64,000 bases of DNA from Ascidia mentula (lineage: Eukaryota; Chordata; Ascidiacea; Phlebobranchia; Ascidiidae): positions 22,842,266 through 22,906,265 of the forward strand of contig OX387197.1 of the NCBI GenBank assembly GCA_947561715.1, in the 5' to 3' direction. This document shows positions 11,394 to 23,322 of this stretch, piece by piece (positions within the stretch are counted from its first letter, which is position 1; each line of letters begins with the position of its first letter). The position numbers and the translations under genes were made by a program. Under the pieces are notes generated by a model. It saw nothing but the letters and a program-made list of their open reading frames with translations. It did no database searches and had not been told where the DNA came from.

Positions 11394-12248
11394 TTAGCAC
11401 AGCAACCGTATCCCCAGCGCTTGACACGACACATCAGCAAACAACAATTAAACTCTTTGCAGGTAAATAAATTGAGCCTTTTAGCTCATTTCACTTACAG
11501 TTTTGAACTTTCAAAGTACCTTCGTCGTCAACTGCAAAGGTTACATCGGAAGGCAATGGAAACAAAGACAGTGACAGGACTTCCCGAATAACGCTACTGA
11601 CTGATAAAGGTATAGACAGCAGCTTTAATGGTGCTTTTTCAGTTGCAGTAAATCGGATGAACATCCTATCCGGTTACGACCAGTAGACTGAGAAGCCCTG
11701 TTTGTTGTAGTTGCATGAGAAAGGCATATGTTATGATACCATCTAAATATTTGGCGAATATAAAGTTTTGTAAACCAGTTCCTTTTTTTGAAAAAAAAGA
11801 CGCTTATAGAATGTGATTGTTCTGAGCAGGAACTTCTGATGAAATCACACCAACGTCAATTCATTTAACGACGAATGAAGAGTTTGTGCAAACGACGACC
11901 CACGTTCCAAGTAATTCAAACTTTCTAATCATAACTACATGTATAACACGGCTATGCACCTTGTTTTATTAGCAGAATACCAAGAGAAGATGTTACCTAT
12001 CATCATTGGTTTGTCTGTTGGTGGAGCTGTTATTGTAATTATTATGGTTGTTATCTTCATATGCGTTCTCCGTAAGCGTAAAAGAAAAGGTGATTGTAAC
12101 GTTAAAAAGACAATGCTTTGCACTAGCTTTGTATTATGATTTTATGTCCAGCCCAGCGATACGTTGTCTATCAGATGTTTGCAAATCTGAAGGAGATGAA
12201 GCTGAAGAACATGAACCTAGGGAAAACCCGTTATATTCACAGAAATAG
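11394..12248 (+). pseudogene. A3: stalk, TM and tail exons of a type A receptor without a lectin domain
   Basis: The exon order matches the 3' part of A2: stalk exons at 11394-11462, about 11517-11610 and about 11831-11912, TM exon 11976-12089 and tail exon 12175-12248. The TM exon is open and encodes IIIGLSVGGAVIVIIMVVIF followed by a strongly basic RKRKRK run. The tail exon is open but short, ending ENPLYSQK at a TAG. No signal peptide or CTLD exon precedes it, so alone it is a pseudogene fragment. Open exons with intact splice sites leave room for use as alternative 3' exons of a neighbour such as A2, which is only a possibility. Confidence 0.65.
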
Positions 12249-12958
12249 ATTCAGATACACATAATGCTTTACTCTGGTATTTGGTTTGTGACGGATTGAA
12301 CGTTTCCTGTTATTTTAAGTAGGCAGTCATCTAATGCCCACGTTTACTAGGTCTCTAACCTATGTGTCGATGAGTGTCTAAATAATATGTTGATTAGACC
12401 TCCACTAAACAAAAACACATTCCTAACTGAATATAGTCCTGTGCAAGAAAACCAGTTGGTTACTGACATAGGAAATATTAAAAATGTCCAAGCTGACCTG
12501 TTTATTAAATTGCCAAACATTTGCCAGCATGCCAGAAACACATTGTGACATCGCATATACTCTTACCCAATCAACGTTGCCACACCATTCCCAAAAGCTA
12601 AAAAGTCAACCCTACCATGTTGTTTATTTGTTGATTTCTATTGTCTGACGTATTTTTTGTTGAAACTTGTTCATTTATGCGCAAAATGGTTATTAGCGAA
12701 AACTTATGTAACGTAGAATGTTAATCCGACTTAATCCATTTTGTTACGCGGCAAATGATTAGGTCAGCATAGATTTGGCAATTTGAACACCTAAACTGTG
12801 TTTATATACATGGACTCAAGCAGTTGTTGTGGCCTTTTAAGAGTACTAGTAGCTACTTGATAATTTTCCTCTTGTACAATATTTTTTTAAGATTCGTAAC
12901 CTATAGCCTACGTGACGTGTTACCTGAGATTTTAAAAGTCGTTGGGAGGTTTCTCAAA
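12249..12958. other. Shared 3' flank of A3 and 5' flank of B1
   Basis: The first 300 bases match the 3' flank of A2. From about 12640 the sequence matches the flank of B2 (20080-20420). A TTTATATACATGGACT segment near 12800 and its TATATATATATATGG-like counterpart near 20265 could be TATA elements about 150 bases before the start codons; support is weak. Confidence 0.4.
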
Positions 12959-15900
12959 ATGGAAAGAGCAATTTTCTGGGTACTAGCCTTGTGCGTTGCC
13001 TGTGCTTGTGGCGAATCTTGGTACCAGTTCGATAAGTATGAGTATCTGATAGTTTACGAGGAAATGTTTCGACCTGAAGTAGGTTGTGATGAAAAAAACG
13101 CCACTCTGGCAAATGTGAAGACAAATGAAACGTTTGCATTCCTAGTTGACAAGATTTTCAAGCCGCTGGGTAATTGCACAAGAAATTTAACTTAAATTTG
13201 TGCCACGTTTTTTAGTTCTATTTTGTGAAATTAGTATAGATATGAAAATGTACATAAAATGTAACAAAGAAACCTAAAATTAATTCTTCGGTACTTTAAA
13301 TGCATTACACCATTCTGATGTGACGAATTCACACGTAAACTTTTCGCGTGTCATTGGTACTAATGTGAGGTACAGGATGTAGATAATCATCAAACTTTTT
13401 TACAGTTTAGATACCACCATGTATTGGGTTAGTAGATGATGGTTAGGTGGAATTGCAATTAACTTTTTTTTAATCAAAGTTAATCCATGTCCGATAAGTT
13501 TAAACATCAGTTTACTGAAAAATTACAAGCTAGATATTTTGTTGTTGTACCTTATCATGATGTTCTAGTTAATTGCTGCCTAACTTTCTGTGGTCTTTAT
13601 ACAAATGTAAGTGCAGTCATTTCGATTTTCGGCATTATCTATCTATATCCGACATGGCACTTTTACACCAACACGGTTTGTTGAATGGCAGCAAAATGTT
13701 ATTGCACCGGTTTAGCACTAAACAAATACTCCCATGTTGAAAATACCTGTTAAGGTTGAATAATTGCACAGTGCCGCAGTATTCGATCACAATGCACACA
13801 ACAATGGGTAATGTTGCGTTTTAATGCGTGTTCTTCTGTAAACTCCGTAACCCGACACCAATCGGGTAAACAATCTTTTATTAAGATGGCTGAAACGTAC
13901 GGCAGCAGTCCAGCAGTCCAAAAACAATACCACATGTGATTGTTCACTTGTTTAAGTCATTCTGTTTGTGTACAGATTTTCCACATGGACTTTACATTGG
14001 TGCTACAAGAAAAATCGGCACCAATGATTTTCAATGGACTGACGAGACCAGGGTTAATGCATCCTGGGGCTGGTTGCCTGGGCAACCTGATGAAGGAGAT
14101 TGCGTCACGATGGGTTCGTACTGGGATTATGATTCAGCTTTCAAATGGCGTTCTGACAGCTGCATATATACGACAAAATACATTTGTCAACGAAATGTAT
14201 CAAGTAAGAGTGGTTCATAATTCTTACATCTGCGGTACACATGATCTATCAAACTCATATGGCATACGTACTTACCCGAAAACTTGCCTAATATATCGGA
14301 TAATCCAATGGTTCCCTAATGGGCCCCACAGCGCATCATTGTGTCGTTTTAACTTTGTTGGAGCGTCGCAAACATTAAGTAGTATTGGAAGAAATTTTTA
14401 AAATCAGCTGATTCAACTGATTAGACACCGAATATAATGCTGCACTCACAATATTAAAAACTACATCTACCATATTCTATATATATACATCGTTTCTACA
14501 ACTTTCGTTATCTTATAATATCACTGTTCGTTATTGAAATTTGTTGCAGTTTTGTCAACTACAGAGTCCGGCACTGCCAGCATTCAACCAACTACCCAAG
14601 AAACGTCAGAAACTACAACAGGTTTACACTATTAAATCAGATTGCGTTCATAACATTCGAAATATAACGTTACTGAAATTTGTTGCAGTTGTGTCGACTA
14701 CAGAGTCCAGCACTGCCAGCATTCAACCAACTACCCAAGAAACGTCAGAAACTACAACAGGTTTACACTAGCAGTGGACATAATCCGTTGAAAAGTTTTA
14801 CTCGTACACCTAAGGTCCATTTGCAATGCCCGTGGATGTCCAGGGTTTGTGATTATTTTGGTGCAGTCGGGAATTCAATAATTACAAAAACTCCCTTCAA
14901 ACCTGTTATCATTTAATTCTGAGCAAAAAAAATATTGCTCTTACTTAATACTTACCATTACCATGTCCATCTATTGATGCCTATGACACCGAATTGTTAA
15001 ATATTCCGATCGAAACCAGATCATTAATCTGTCTATAAACCGTCCACTGAAGTAACAGTAATGTTTTTTCAACTTGTTTGCAGATTTAACAACCACAGGC
15101 CTATTTAACTTCACTGCTGCTGATATTGGGGTGACAAACATTGGAAGCTCAACAGGTTCACACACATATACCTTTATGCCCTTTAGGCAGATTTAACATT
15201 TTGCGGTTAAAATGCAGCAACAGAATCAAAACCGATGATCCCGACTATTATTGTTGCAGTGACTACATACACCGAACTCCCGGAGACAAATACACACGAC
15301 GACTATTTTCAGACTTCGCTCCAAAACGATAGGATTCCACTGCAGACTGAACAAGGTACGCAAAAAATACGGTTAGGGATTTTATCCACAAACCAATAAG
15401 GCCAAAAAGAGCAACCTTTTTGATGAAATACAAACGAAATTCATTACATTTTTACATAAAATGCAGGCAATAATATGTCCTTATTGGTTAGACATATTGG
15501 TAGACAACGGTCTCAATGACACCTCAGGTATGGACAATGGCTTACATAACAGCCAAGATGTGGACAACATGGTAGGCCTGCCAGAAATCTATTCCACAAC
15601 CGCTGAACCAAAGCAAGGAATGAATGTTGAAAGTACGCCCGAACACAAAAAACGCTCTTGCATTCAAGTCTAAATAAATTGCAAAATATTGTGCGCGGAC
15701 AAGAAGACAATTTATTTTGATTTCTTGTGGATGCAGTCATTGTACCTCCAGAACGGGGTTTCTTATCTCGTTTGAGTCTGTAGACATTTCCAAGCTCTGT
15801 GAGCCTTATTTGAGAAATTCCCTAACATAAAATGAACTTCATCACTTAAAGTAATATTGTTTGGAAAAGTTCTGCGGATCCCCTAAAAGATTGGTCACTG

Positions 15901-16259
15901 TTGACCCCAGTCGAGGAACTCTAGGGTCCAGATATTAAGTTTTCACTTCTTTTTAGTTTCCATTAATCGACTTATACCATTCCTTTTACAACAAAATACG
16001 TTTTGATGCAAAGGTGTTTGTGATTGTACAAAAGAAATTTTATTTCACAGAAACTGAACCAAATGTTCTCTTTTTTGTCGTTGTCGGATTCGCCGCGTGG
16101 ATCTTCATTCTGATGGTACTTTTTGTAGTCATCATGTATTTTTACCACAGACAAAACAGGTACCTGTTTAGATGTTGGTGATATTGTTTTTATTTTGAAA
16201 AAAAACGAAATTTAACATATATTTTCAGACCCCAAAGGCGAGTTCACTTTCTTGAATAA
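12959..16259 (+). CDS. Type B C-type lectin-like receptor B1 with QPD motif and short tail
   Basis: Predicted type I lectin receptor of about 320 aa. Supported exons: 12959-13169, 13976-14203, 14550-14621, 14689-14760, 15084-15155, 15218-15355 (or from 15260), 15492-15527, 16051-16159, 16229-16259. Signal peptide MERAIFWVLALCVACAC precedes ESWYQFDKYEY; the second CTLD exon has LYIGAT, GQPDEGDC, SDSCIY and YICQ. QPD is the galactose-type signature, unlike the EPN of its neighbours. Exons 14550 and 14689 are near-identical tandem duplicates. The TM exon encodes VLFFVVVGFAAWIF and continues hydrophobic to YFYHRQN. The tail is only RPQRRVHFLE and has no tyrosine. A possible stalk exon from 15576 has lost its donor (GG where B2 has GGT) and, if included, would read into a stop before the TM, giving a soluble form. 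Exon choice in the stalk is uncertain. Confidence 0.7.
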
Positions 16260-16897
16260 GGATGAAAAGGTATTAGTATGTGTCTACGTTACGGTATATA
16301 TACAACTTTTCCAAATGCAGTGCTTTGCAGCGGCGAATACGGATATTAGGGAATTATTTACTGACAAAAACTTTTAGTTTTGCAGTAAACGCTGGTGATG
16401 CACGAAAACCAATCTTAAGACAGCCTTCTCATCGGCCACTGTAGCGTTTTTTCAGTCTTATAACGTATTAAATAAATATCCAAACGTACTTTCTGTTTAT
16501 CATAGGTACGTGGACAAGATGTGACAAAACTCTACGCAACAAAAAAACTTTGAACAGATGTAAAGATCTGTTGCTGTCAAATACTAGTGTCGCAAAAGCA
16601 ACTGTGGAATTCGATCAGTTCAAATCTGTAAATTTATTCCCTTCTTTTCGTTCTTTGTAACTTATTTTTTTCTGTACATCATGTACTATTTTCTTTGCTC
16701 ACTACTGTTTAGTGTATTTTATCAAGCCTACCCGCAATAAATATTAAATAAAACAAATTAAAAATTAGTAGGCATACTACTTGTACGGTCATGTAAAACC
16801 GTTTCGAAGTTTGTTTTAGTGTTTCAACCTGATGCTGGTCTAATTCATCATTCTTACCAAACACTACATATGGATGAAGGAAATTTCAGTCCGCCAA
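16260..16897. other. 3' flank of B1
   Basis: No coding sequence. AATAAA-like signals occur near 16470 and 16737. The sequence is repeated after B2 (about 23340-23820), so it belongs to the A-B duplication block. Confidence 0.4.
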
Positions 16898-19620
16898 TGG
16901 TTTTTCAAGCTGCTTTTATTATGTGATTATTGAATTGTTTCTTCGTCTCTGGACAAACGTGGTATAAATCTGATGAATACGAGTATCGATAGTTTATGAT
17001 GATGCAAGTAATCATACGTGACAGGTTGCGCTTCGGACAGTGCTGTCTTGGGAAATTGAAGACAAAAAAACGTTTACAAATTATTGGCCATAATTTTAGG
17101 ATTCAAACACTCCGTTTTGTCCGCTTTTAAATGTCCTTTATGACTAGTGTCGCACAAGCATGTTCTTGCACTCACAACCACAACAACTGTTTCCTGAACG
17201 CTTGACACAACACATCAGGAAACAACAGTTAAAACTTTAGCAGGTAAAAAATTGAGCTTCATTTCACTTACAGTTTTGAATTTACGAAGCACCTTCGTCG
17301 TCGACTGCTATAAAGTTACAACGAAAAGCAATGGAAATAAGGAATCACTGGAGCGTGTATGTGACACGCGTTGACAACAGCGCGACCAACGACGCTACTG
17401 ACTGATCGAGGTAGACACGGCTTTAATGATGCATTTTTACTTGCAGGAATTCGGATACGGATCATAAACCTCAGATCAAGTTACGAGCAGTATTTTGGAA
17501 AGCGCTGTTCGTTGTAATTGCATAAGTAAGGCTGTATGGTTTGAGATCCCGGTGTGCACGTTTGTATTGCTGATAAGTTGCAAAACTTCTTACATAATAT
17601 GTACATGTCAACACGTTCAGGTGCCAAAACAAACGTTTATTTTTTAGCACCTAAATATATGGCGATTAAACTTTGTAAATCAGTTCCTAAGGATGCTCAT
17701 ACAAGAATGTGGTTGTTCAGAGCTGGAACTACAGATGAAATCACACAACGTCAATTCATTTAACAACGAATGAAGAGTTTGTGGAAACCACGACCCACGT
17801 TCCAAGTAATTCAAACTTTCAAATCATAAAAACATATATAATTATTACCAGGAGCAGATGTTACCTATCATCATTGGTTCGTGTGCTGGTGGATTTATTT
17901 TTTAAATATTACAGCAGTTATACCGACATATGCATTCACCGTATAAGCTTAATAAGTAAGTTGATTGCCAGGAAAAAAAGACAATGCTTTGCATTCGCTA
18001 GGTTTTATGATTTCAGGTCTCAAAACATAGCTAATTTAATCCTTTTGATGAATGACGGGATGTTCCCAGAACAATTTTAATTTTATGATAATCACTTTTC
18101 AAGCTTTTCCAGTTTCTTCGTACTTGTGATCTGCAGTGTAACAAAGTTTTAATAAAAGTACACATATACACAATAAACTTACATAGTGAAGGTGTAGCCC
18201 CTTCGTTCATCTTATTCACCACATCACTTAATAGATCTTTGTTTCTGCAGAATATGCTGTCAGATTTTCTAATGACTTAACCTTCTTTGTCACCAAAATT
18301 AAATCTAAAATCTGCTGTTTTCTCCACCTTTGCCTTGCGTACTCCATACTTTATAAACAAACGTTTTCTGATACTTGACAGAATCCTCTATTTATGTTCA
18401 GAAAATGTCATAAAACTGTCTTTTAATAACTAGACTGGAACAACACTTTTGAACTCCTGTATAAATAAACTGGCCATTAAATACATAAAATGCAATTAAC
18501 CTCTATACAACTGCCATATGCATAGGCGCCTAGTCCGGGGGGGCAGGGGGGGCGGCGCCCCACCAGGTTTTAAAAAAAAGATAACGAGTGGCTATTACGC
18601 GCGTCTGTCCGCACCATGTTAACTCGTCGCATTCGTAACGTTCGAAGATAAAAAGACCTAAAAACAATGTGTTTCTTGCACGACGCACACAAAACATGTT
18701 GACCTAGATTCGCTTGCGTAGCTGACATCGGTTGTTGCAACGTCAGTCTCGCAATGTGATATGCCAACAGGTACGTATTGGTTGTGTCGTATACCGATCT
18801 TGTGTGTTTATCGTTGACGCCGCCCTTTTGGCTAATACGCCTCATGCATTGAAATTCAAACACAGTTTTTCGATATTTCATGACGTCATAGTAACAAATT
18901 ATGACGTCATAATATAGCCGCCCCCATGGAAAAATGAAAACTAGGCGCCTATGGCCATATGGACCGTCATTTTACTCCTATTTGCCTGTTTTGGTGACCA
19001 ACAGAGGCGATTTGCAAAGTTTTGGCACTTCCGCAAACCCTGGGAATTGATTGGCGAAGTGGGAAACACTGTTACGCTTGAATGGGTACACGACATGGAA
19101 ACACGACCCGTTTTCGGCCCAAACCGTAGGACATGGACCAAATACTTTGGGCTTAGCCAAATTGCGACATGGAAACATAGTACAAGCCTGGCGAGCAACA
19201 ATGACATGGCCTGCAAGAAGAAGGTATTATTTTCGATACAGTATTTTTTTAACAAACAAATAAGAATAACATACGTCGTCTATTAGATGTTTGCAAATAT
19301 GAAGGAGATAAATCTGAAGAACATAAATTAGTGGAAAACCCGGCATACTTTATGACATCCGAAAACGGACCAGTTGCGCCTGATGAGCTGGAGAATTGCA
19401 ATGAATGTTCTATCGTAGACCCAACTCCTTTGTACGCTTCTGTTGGCAAAGAGATATCTACAAGCGCTGGATCGGCTTCGAATAGAAATGAGGCACAGCG
19501 CTCCGAAAGGAATAATAGTTGATAAAAGTTCTCATTACGACGTTCCGAATCAACCACCTGAAGGATTGCATGCAGACGCCACATAAGCTGTTGCTAACAA
19601 AGATCGAAAGAAACCTGATA
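16898..19620 (+). pseudogene. A4: decayed type A lectin receptor
   Basis: The first exon relic starts MVFQAAFIM and meets a TGA at once; the later SGQTWYKSDEYEY part is followed by a frameshift. No second CTLD exon is found. Stalk relics lie at about 17172-17241, 17288-17410 and 17735-17806, and a TM relic at about 17849-17957. An insertion including a hAT-like element then separates the tail. The tail exon near 19289 is still recognisable, but NEYSTL has become NECSIV and ATYAVL has become AT-stop-AVA, and a frameshift lies before SHYDVP. It is a duplicate of the A2/A3 type, clearly dead. Confidence 0.85.
18521..18953. mobile_element. hAT-like non-autonomous DNA transposon with 8-bp target duplication
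   Basis: A 433-bp element bounded by perfect 14-bp terminal inverted repeats, CATAGGCGCCTAGT at the left and ACTAGGCGCCTATG at the right. Both ends are flanked by the direct repeat GCCATATG (18513-18520 and 18954-18961), an 8-bp target-site duplication as expected for hAT transposases. The interior has no transposase frame and includes a G-rich and two TATGACGTCAT-like segments. The perfect duplication suggests a fairly recent insertion into pseudogene A4. Confidence 0.85.
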
Positions 19621-20344
19621 GGAGTGGTTGCATTGACAATAATAAATCCCCAAACTGAAAACCGGCCCTGGGTTGAGTGAAATGCTTTATCTCTTTCTCA
19701 GTAATATAGGCTATTCAGATACACCCAACTGCTTTCCTCTGTTGTGTGTTTTCTGACGGATGGAGCGTTTCCTGTCACCTAAAGTCACCTAATGCCCACG
19801 TTTATAAAGCCCGTAATCAATGCGTCGATAAGTGACTGAACAGTATGTAGATCAGACCTCTACCAAACAAAAACACAAAGGCGGACTTAGTGCTGTGCAT
19901 CGGAAAGTTGTTTACCGACATAGTAAATAATAAAAATGTCCAAGGTGACCGTTTGTTGAAATTGCCAGACATTTGCCAGCATGTCAGAAACACATTGTCA
20001 TCACATATAATCAAAGGTGTTTTGATATGACCCACTTAGTGTTGCCACACCACTCTATAAAGCGAAAAAGTTTATTAAGATGTTTATGTGTTGATTTCTA
20101 TTGTGTGACGTATTTGTTGAAACGTGGTGTTCATTTATATGCGCAAAATGGTTATTAGCGAAAAATTGTGTAACGTAGACTGATCTGACTAAATCTATTT
20201 TGTTACGCGGCAAATGATTGGGTCAGCATAGATTTGGCTATTTGAGCACCTTATAGACTGTATATATATATATGGACTTAAGCAGTTGTTGTGACCTTTT
20301 AAAATTACTAGTAGCTGCTTGATAATTTCGCTCTTGTACAATAT

Positions 20345-20616
20345 TTTTTATATAATGAATAATCTATAGCCTATGTGACGTGTTACCTGAGATTTCAGAA
20401 GTCGTTGGAAAGTTTCTCAAAATGGAAAGAGTATTTTTCTGGGTATTAGCTTTGTGCGTTGGCTGTGCTTGTGGCAAATCTTTTTATATAATGAATAATC
20501 TATAGCCTATGTGACGTGTTACCTGAGATTTCAGAAGTCGTTGGAAAGTTTCTCAAAATGGAAAGAGTATTTTTCTGGGTATTAGCTTTGTGCGTTGGCT
20601 GTGCTTGTGGCAAATC
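20345..20616 (+). repeat. 136-bp tandem duplication over the B2 start exon
   Basis: The block starting TTTTTATATAATGAATAATC at 20345 repeats at 20481 with no visible differences. It spans the 5' leader, start codon and signal peptide. The first start (20422) reads through the signal peptide and then stops in the repeated leader; only the second start (20558) runs into the CTLD. Confidence 0.9.
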
Positions 20617-23322
20617 TTGGTACCAGTTCGATAAGTATGAGTATCTGATAATTTACGAGGAAATGTTTCGACCCGAAATAGGTTGTGATGAAAACAATGC
20701 CACTCTGGCAAATGTGAAGACAAATGAAACGTTTGCATTCCTAGTTGACAAGATTTTCAAGCCGCTGGGTAATTGCACAAGAAATTTAACTTAATTTTGT
20801 GCCGCGTTATTTAGGTCCATTTTGTGATATGGGTATAGAAATGAAAATGTACATAAAATGCAACAAAGAAACCTAAAATTATACGTGGCTTTTAAAAGAT
20901 ACTTTTCTTCGGTACCTTGAATGAATTACAGTGTAATTATGTGACGAATTCACACGCAACTTTTCTCGAGTCATTGGTACTAATGTGAGGTACAGAATGT
21001 AGATAATCATTTGTTTTTGGAACATTTTACGTTTTTCGAACTTACCATGTATTGGGTTATTAGAAATATGGTAAGGTGTAATGCAAGCAAATTTACTTTA
21101 ATCAAACTTAATCCATGTCCGATAAATTTTAATGTCAGTTTGCTGAAAAGTGACAAGTTTGGCTTTTTGTTGTTGTACCTTACTATAATGTTCTAGTTAA
21201 TTGCTGCCCAAGTTTCAGTGGTCTTTATACAAATGTAAGTGCAGTCATTTCGATTTTCGGCGAAACTAAGGTTTTCGCAATTATTCGGTTTCGGCCGAAT
21301 ATTTCTGCAAAATTCGGCCGAAACCGAAACTTTTTTACTGCATAAAACGCTGATACGCAAAGTTTAGAAAAGGTTAGAATCCTTGTTTAAACTGTAGGAT
21401 TGTGTTTGTTTCATTTGTTTATTTTCACAGAAATGATAAAAATCAAGTTATAGCAGTTGGAACAAGTCGAGGTTATTCTTTAAGCGCCAAAAAGGCTGTT
21501 TGATAGGATTAGATCCAATCCAGTACATCATGTTTTGTTTAAATTTATTGCGTTGAAAGAGATGGATACCAAAATTAGTTTCGGTTTATTCGGCCGAATT
21601 AATTCGGCAACTTTTGCCGAATATTCGGTTTCGGCCGAATATAAAAATAGCTGTTTCGGTGCATCACTAATTCTTACCACTTCACGAAAGGTCGATGGTT
21701 TAACGAATGGTATGGGGCACAGCAGATTGTGTTGCGATTACTGATTAGACACTAAATATAATGCTGTACTCACTATATTAAAAACTACAACTACTATATT
21801 CTATATACATCGTTACTACAACTTTCGTTATCTTATAAAATCACTCTGCGTTACTGAAATTTGTTGCAGTTTTGTCGACTACAGAGTCCGGCACTACCAG
21901 CATTCCACCAACTACCCAAGAAACGTCAGAAACTACAACAGGTTTACACTTTTATATCAGATTTGTTATTTATTTTGGTGCAGTCGGGAATTCAGCAATT
22001 ACAAAAGTCCGTTAAACTCAGTTATCATTTATTTCTGAGTAAAAAAATATTGCTCTTACTTAATGCTTATTTAATACCAATTACCATTATCATGTCCATC
22101 TATTGAAGCCTATGACACAGTGTTGTTGAATATTCCGATCGAAACCAGATCATTGATCTGTCTATAAACCGCCCGCTGAAGTAACAGTAATGTTTTTCAT
22201 CTTGTGTGCAGATTTAACAACCACAGGCCTATTTAACTTCACTGCTGCTGATATTGGGGTGACAAACATTGAAAGCTCAACAGGTTTACACACGTATACT
22301 TTTATGCTCTTTTAAAATGCAGCAACAGAATCAAAACCGGTGATCCCGACTATTATCGTTGCAGTGACCGAATTCCCGGAGACAAATACACACGACGACT
22401 ATTTTCAGACTTCGCTCCAAAACGATTGGATTCCACTGCAGACTGAACAAGGTACGCAAAAAAACGGTTAGGGATTCTATCCATAAACTAATAAGGCCAA
22501 AAAGAGCAACCTTTTTGATGAAATGCATAGGAATCCATTACATTTTTACATAAAATGCAGGCAATAATATGTCCTTATTGGTTAGACATATTGGTAGACA
22601 ACGGTCTCAATGACACCTCGGGTATGGACAATGGCTCACATAACATCCAAGATATGGACAACATGGTAGGCCTGCCAGCAATCTATTCCACAACCGCTGA
22701 ACCAAAGCAAGGTATGAATGTTGGAAGTACGCCCGAACACAAAAAACGCTCTTGCATTCAAGTCTAAATAAATGGCTAAAGATTGAGCGCGAAAAAGAAG
22801 ACGATTTATTTTGATTTCCTATGAATGCAATGATTGTACATCCAGAACAGGGCTCTTAACTCGTTTAAGTCTGTAGACATGTCTAAACTGTATTTGTGAA
22901 ATTCCCTAATATAAAATGAACTTCATCACTTAAAGTATTATTGTTTGAGAAAGTTCTGCGGATCCCCTAAAAGATTGGTTACTGTTGACCCCAGTCGAGG
23001 AACTCTAGTCCGGATATTAAGTTTTTTCCCTCTTTCAGTTGCCAATTGCCATAAATACTGATACGTTTTGATGCAAAAGTGTTTGTGATTGTGCAAAAAC
23101 AAAATTTATTTCACAGAAACTGAACCAAATGTTCTCTTTTTTGTCGTTGTCGGAATCGCCGCGTGGATCTTCATTCTGGTGGTACTTTTTGTAGTCATCA
23201 TGTATTTTTACCACAGACAAAACTGGTACCTGTTTAGGTGTTGGTGATATTGTTTTATGTAACGAAAGTAAACACATATTTTCAGACCCCAAAGGCGAGT
23301 GCAAGTTCACTTTCCTGAATAA
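20422..23322 (+). pseudogene. B2: copy of B1 lacking the second lectin exon
   Basis: First exon 20558-20768 is intact (MERVFFWVLALCVGCAC, SWYQFDKYEY, GCDENNATLANVKT). The second CTLD exon with the QPD site is absent; a TTCGGCCGAA-rich element lies where the B1 alignment breaks. Stalk exons at 21870-21941 and 22212-22283 and the TM exon 23116-23225 (VLFFVVVGIAAWIFILVVLF) are open. The splice to the tail exon at 23286 would form TGA directly. Without the second CTLD half no normal lectin can be made. The donor at about 22715 that is lost in B1 is intact here. Confidence 0.75.
21261..21670. mobile_element. TTCGGCCGAA-type MITE, probably hAT-like
   Basis: The match with the B1 intron stops at about 21260 and resumes near 21700. 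Between them lie several palindromic TTTCGGCCGAATAT-type segments, and the right end reads CGGTGCATCACTAA, which in reverse is the TTAGTGATGCACCG end seen in many hAT-derived MITEs. No coding capacity. Exact ends and target duplication are not clear. Confidence 0.6.

Noticed and set aside
18951-19286. Open frame resembling a signal peptide plus an Ig-like GNTVTLEW segment
   Set aside because: It begins in the hAT target duplication, runs into the A4 tail remnant, lacks the Ig cysteine (W instead of C) and has internal repeats of GACATGGAAACA; most likely chance.
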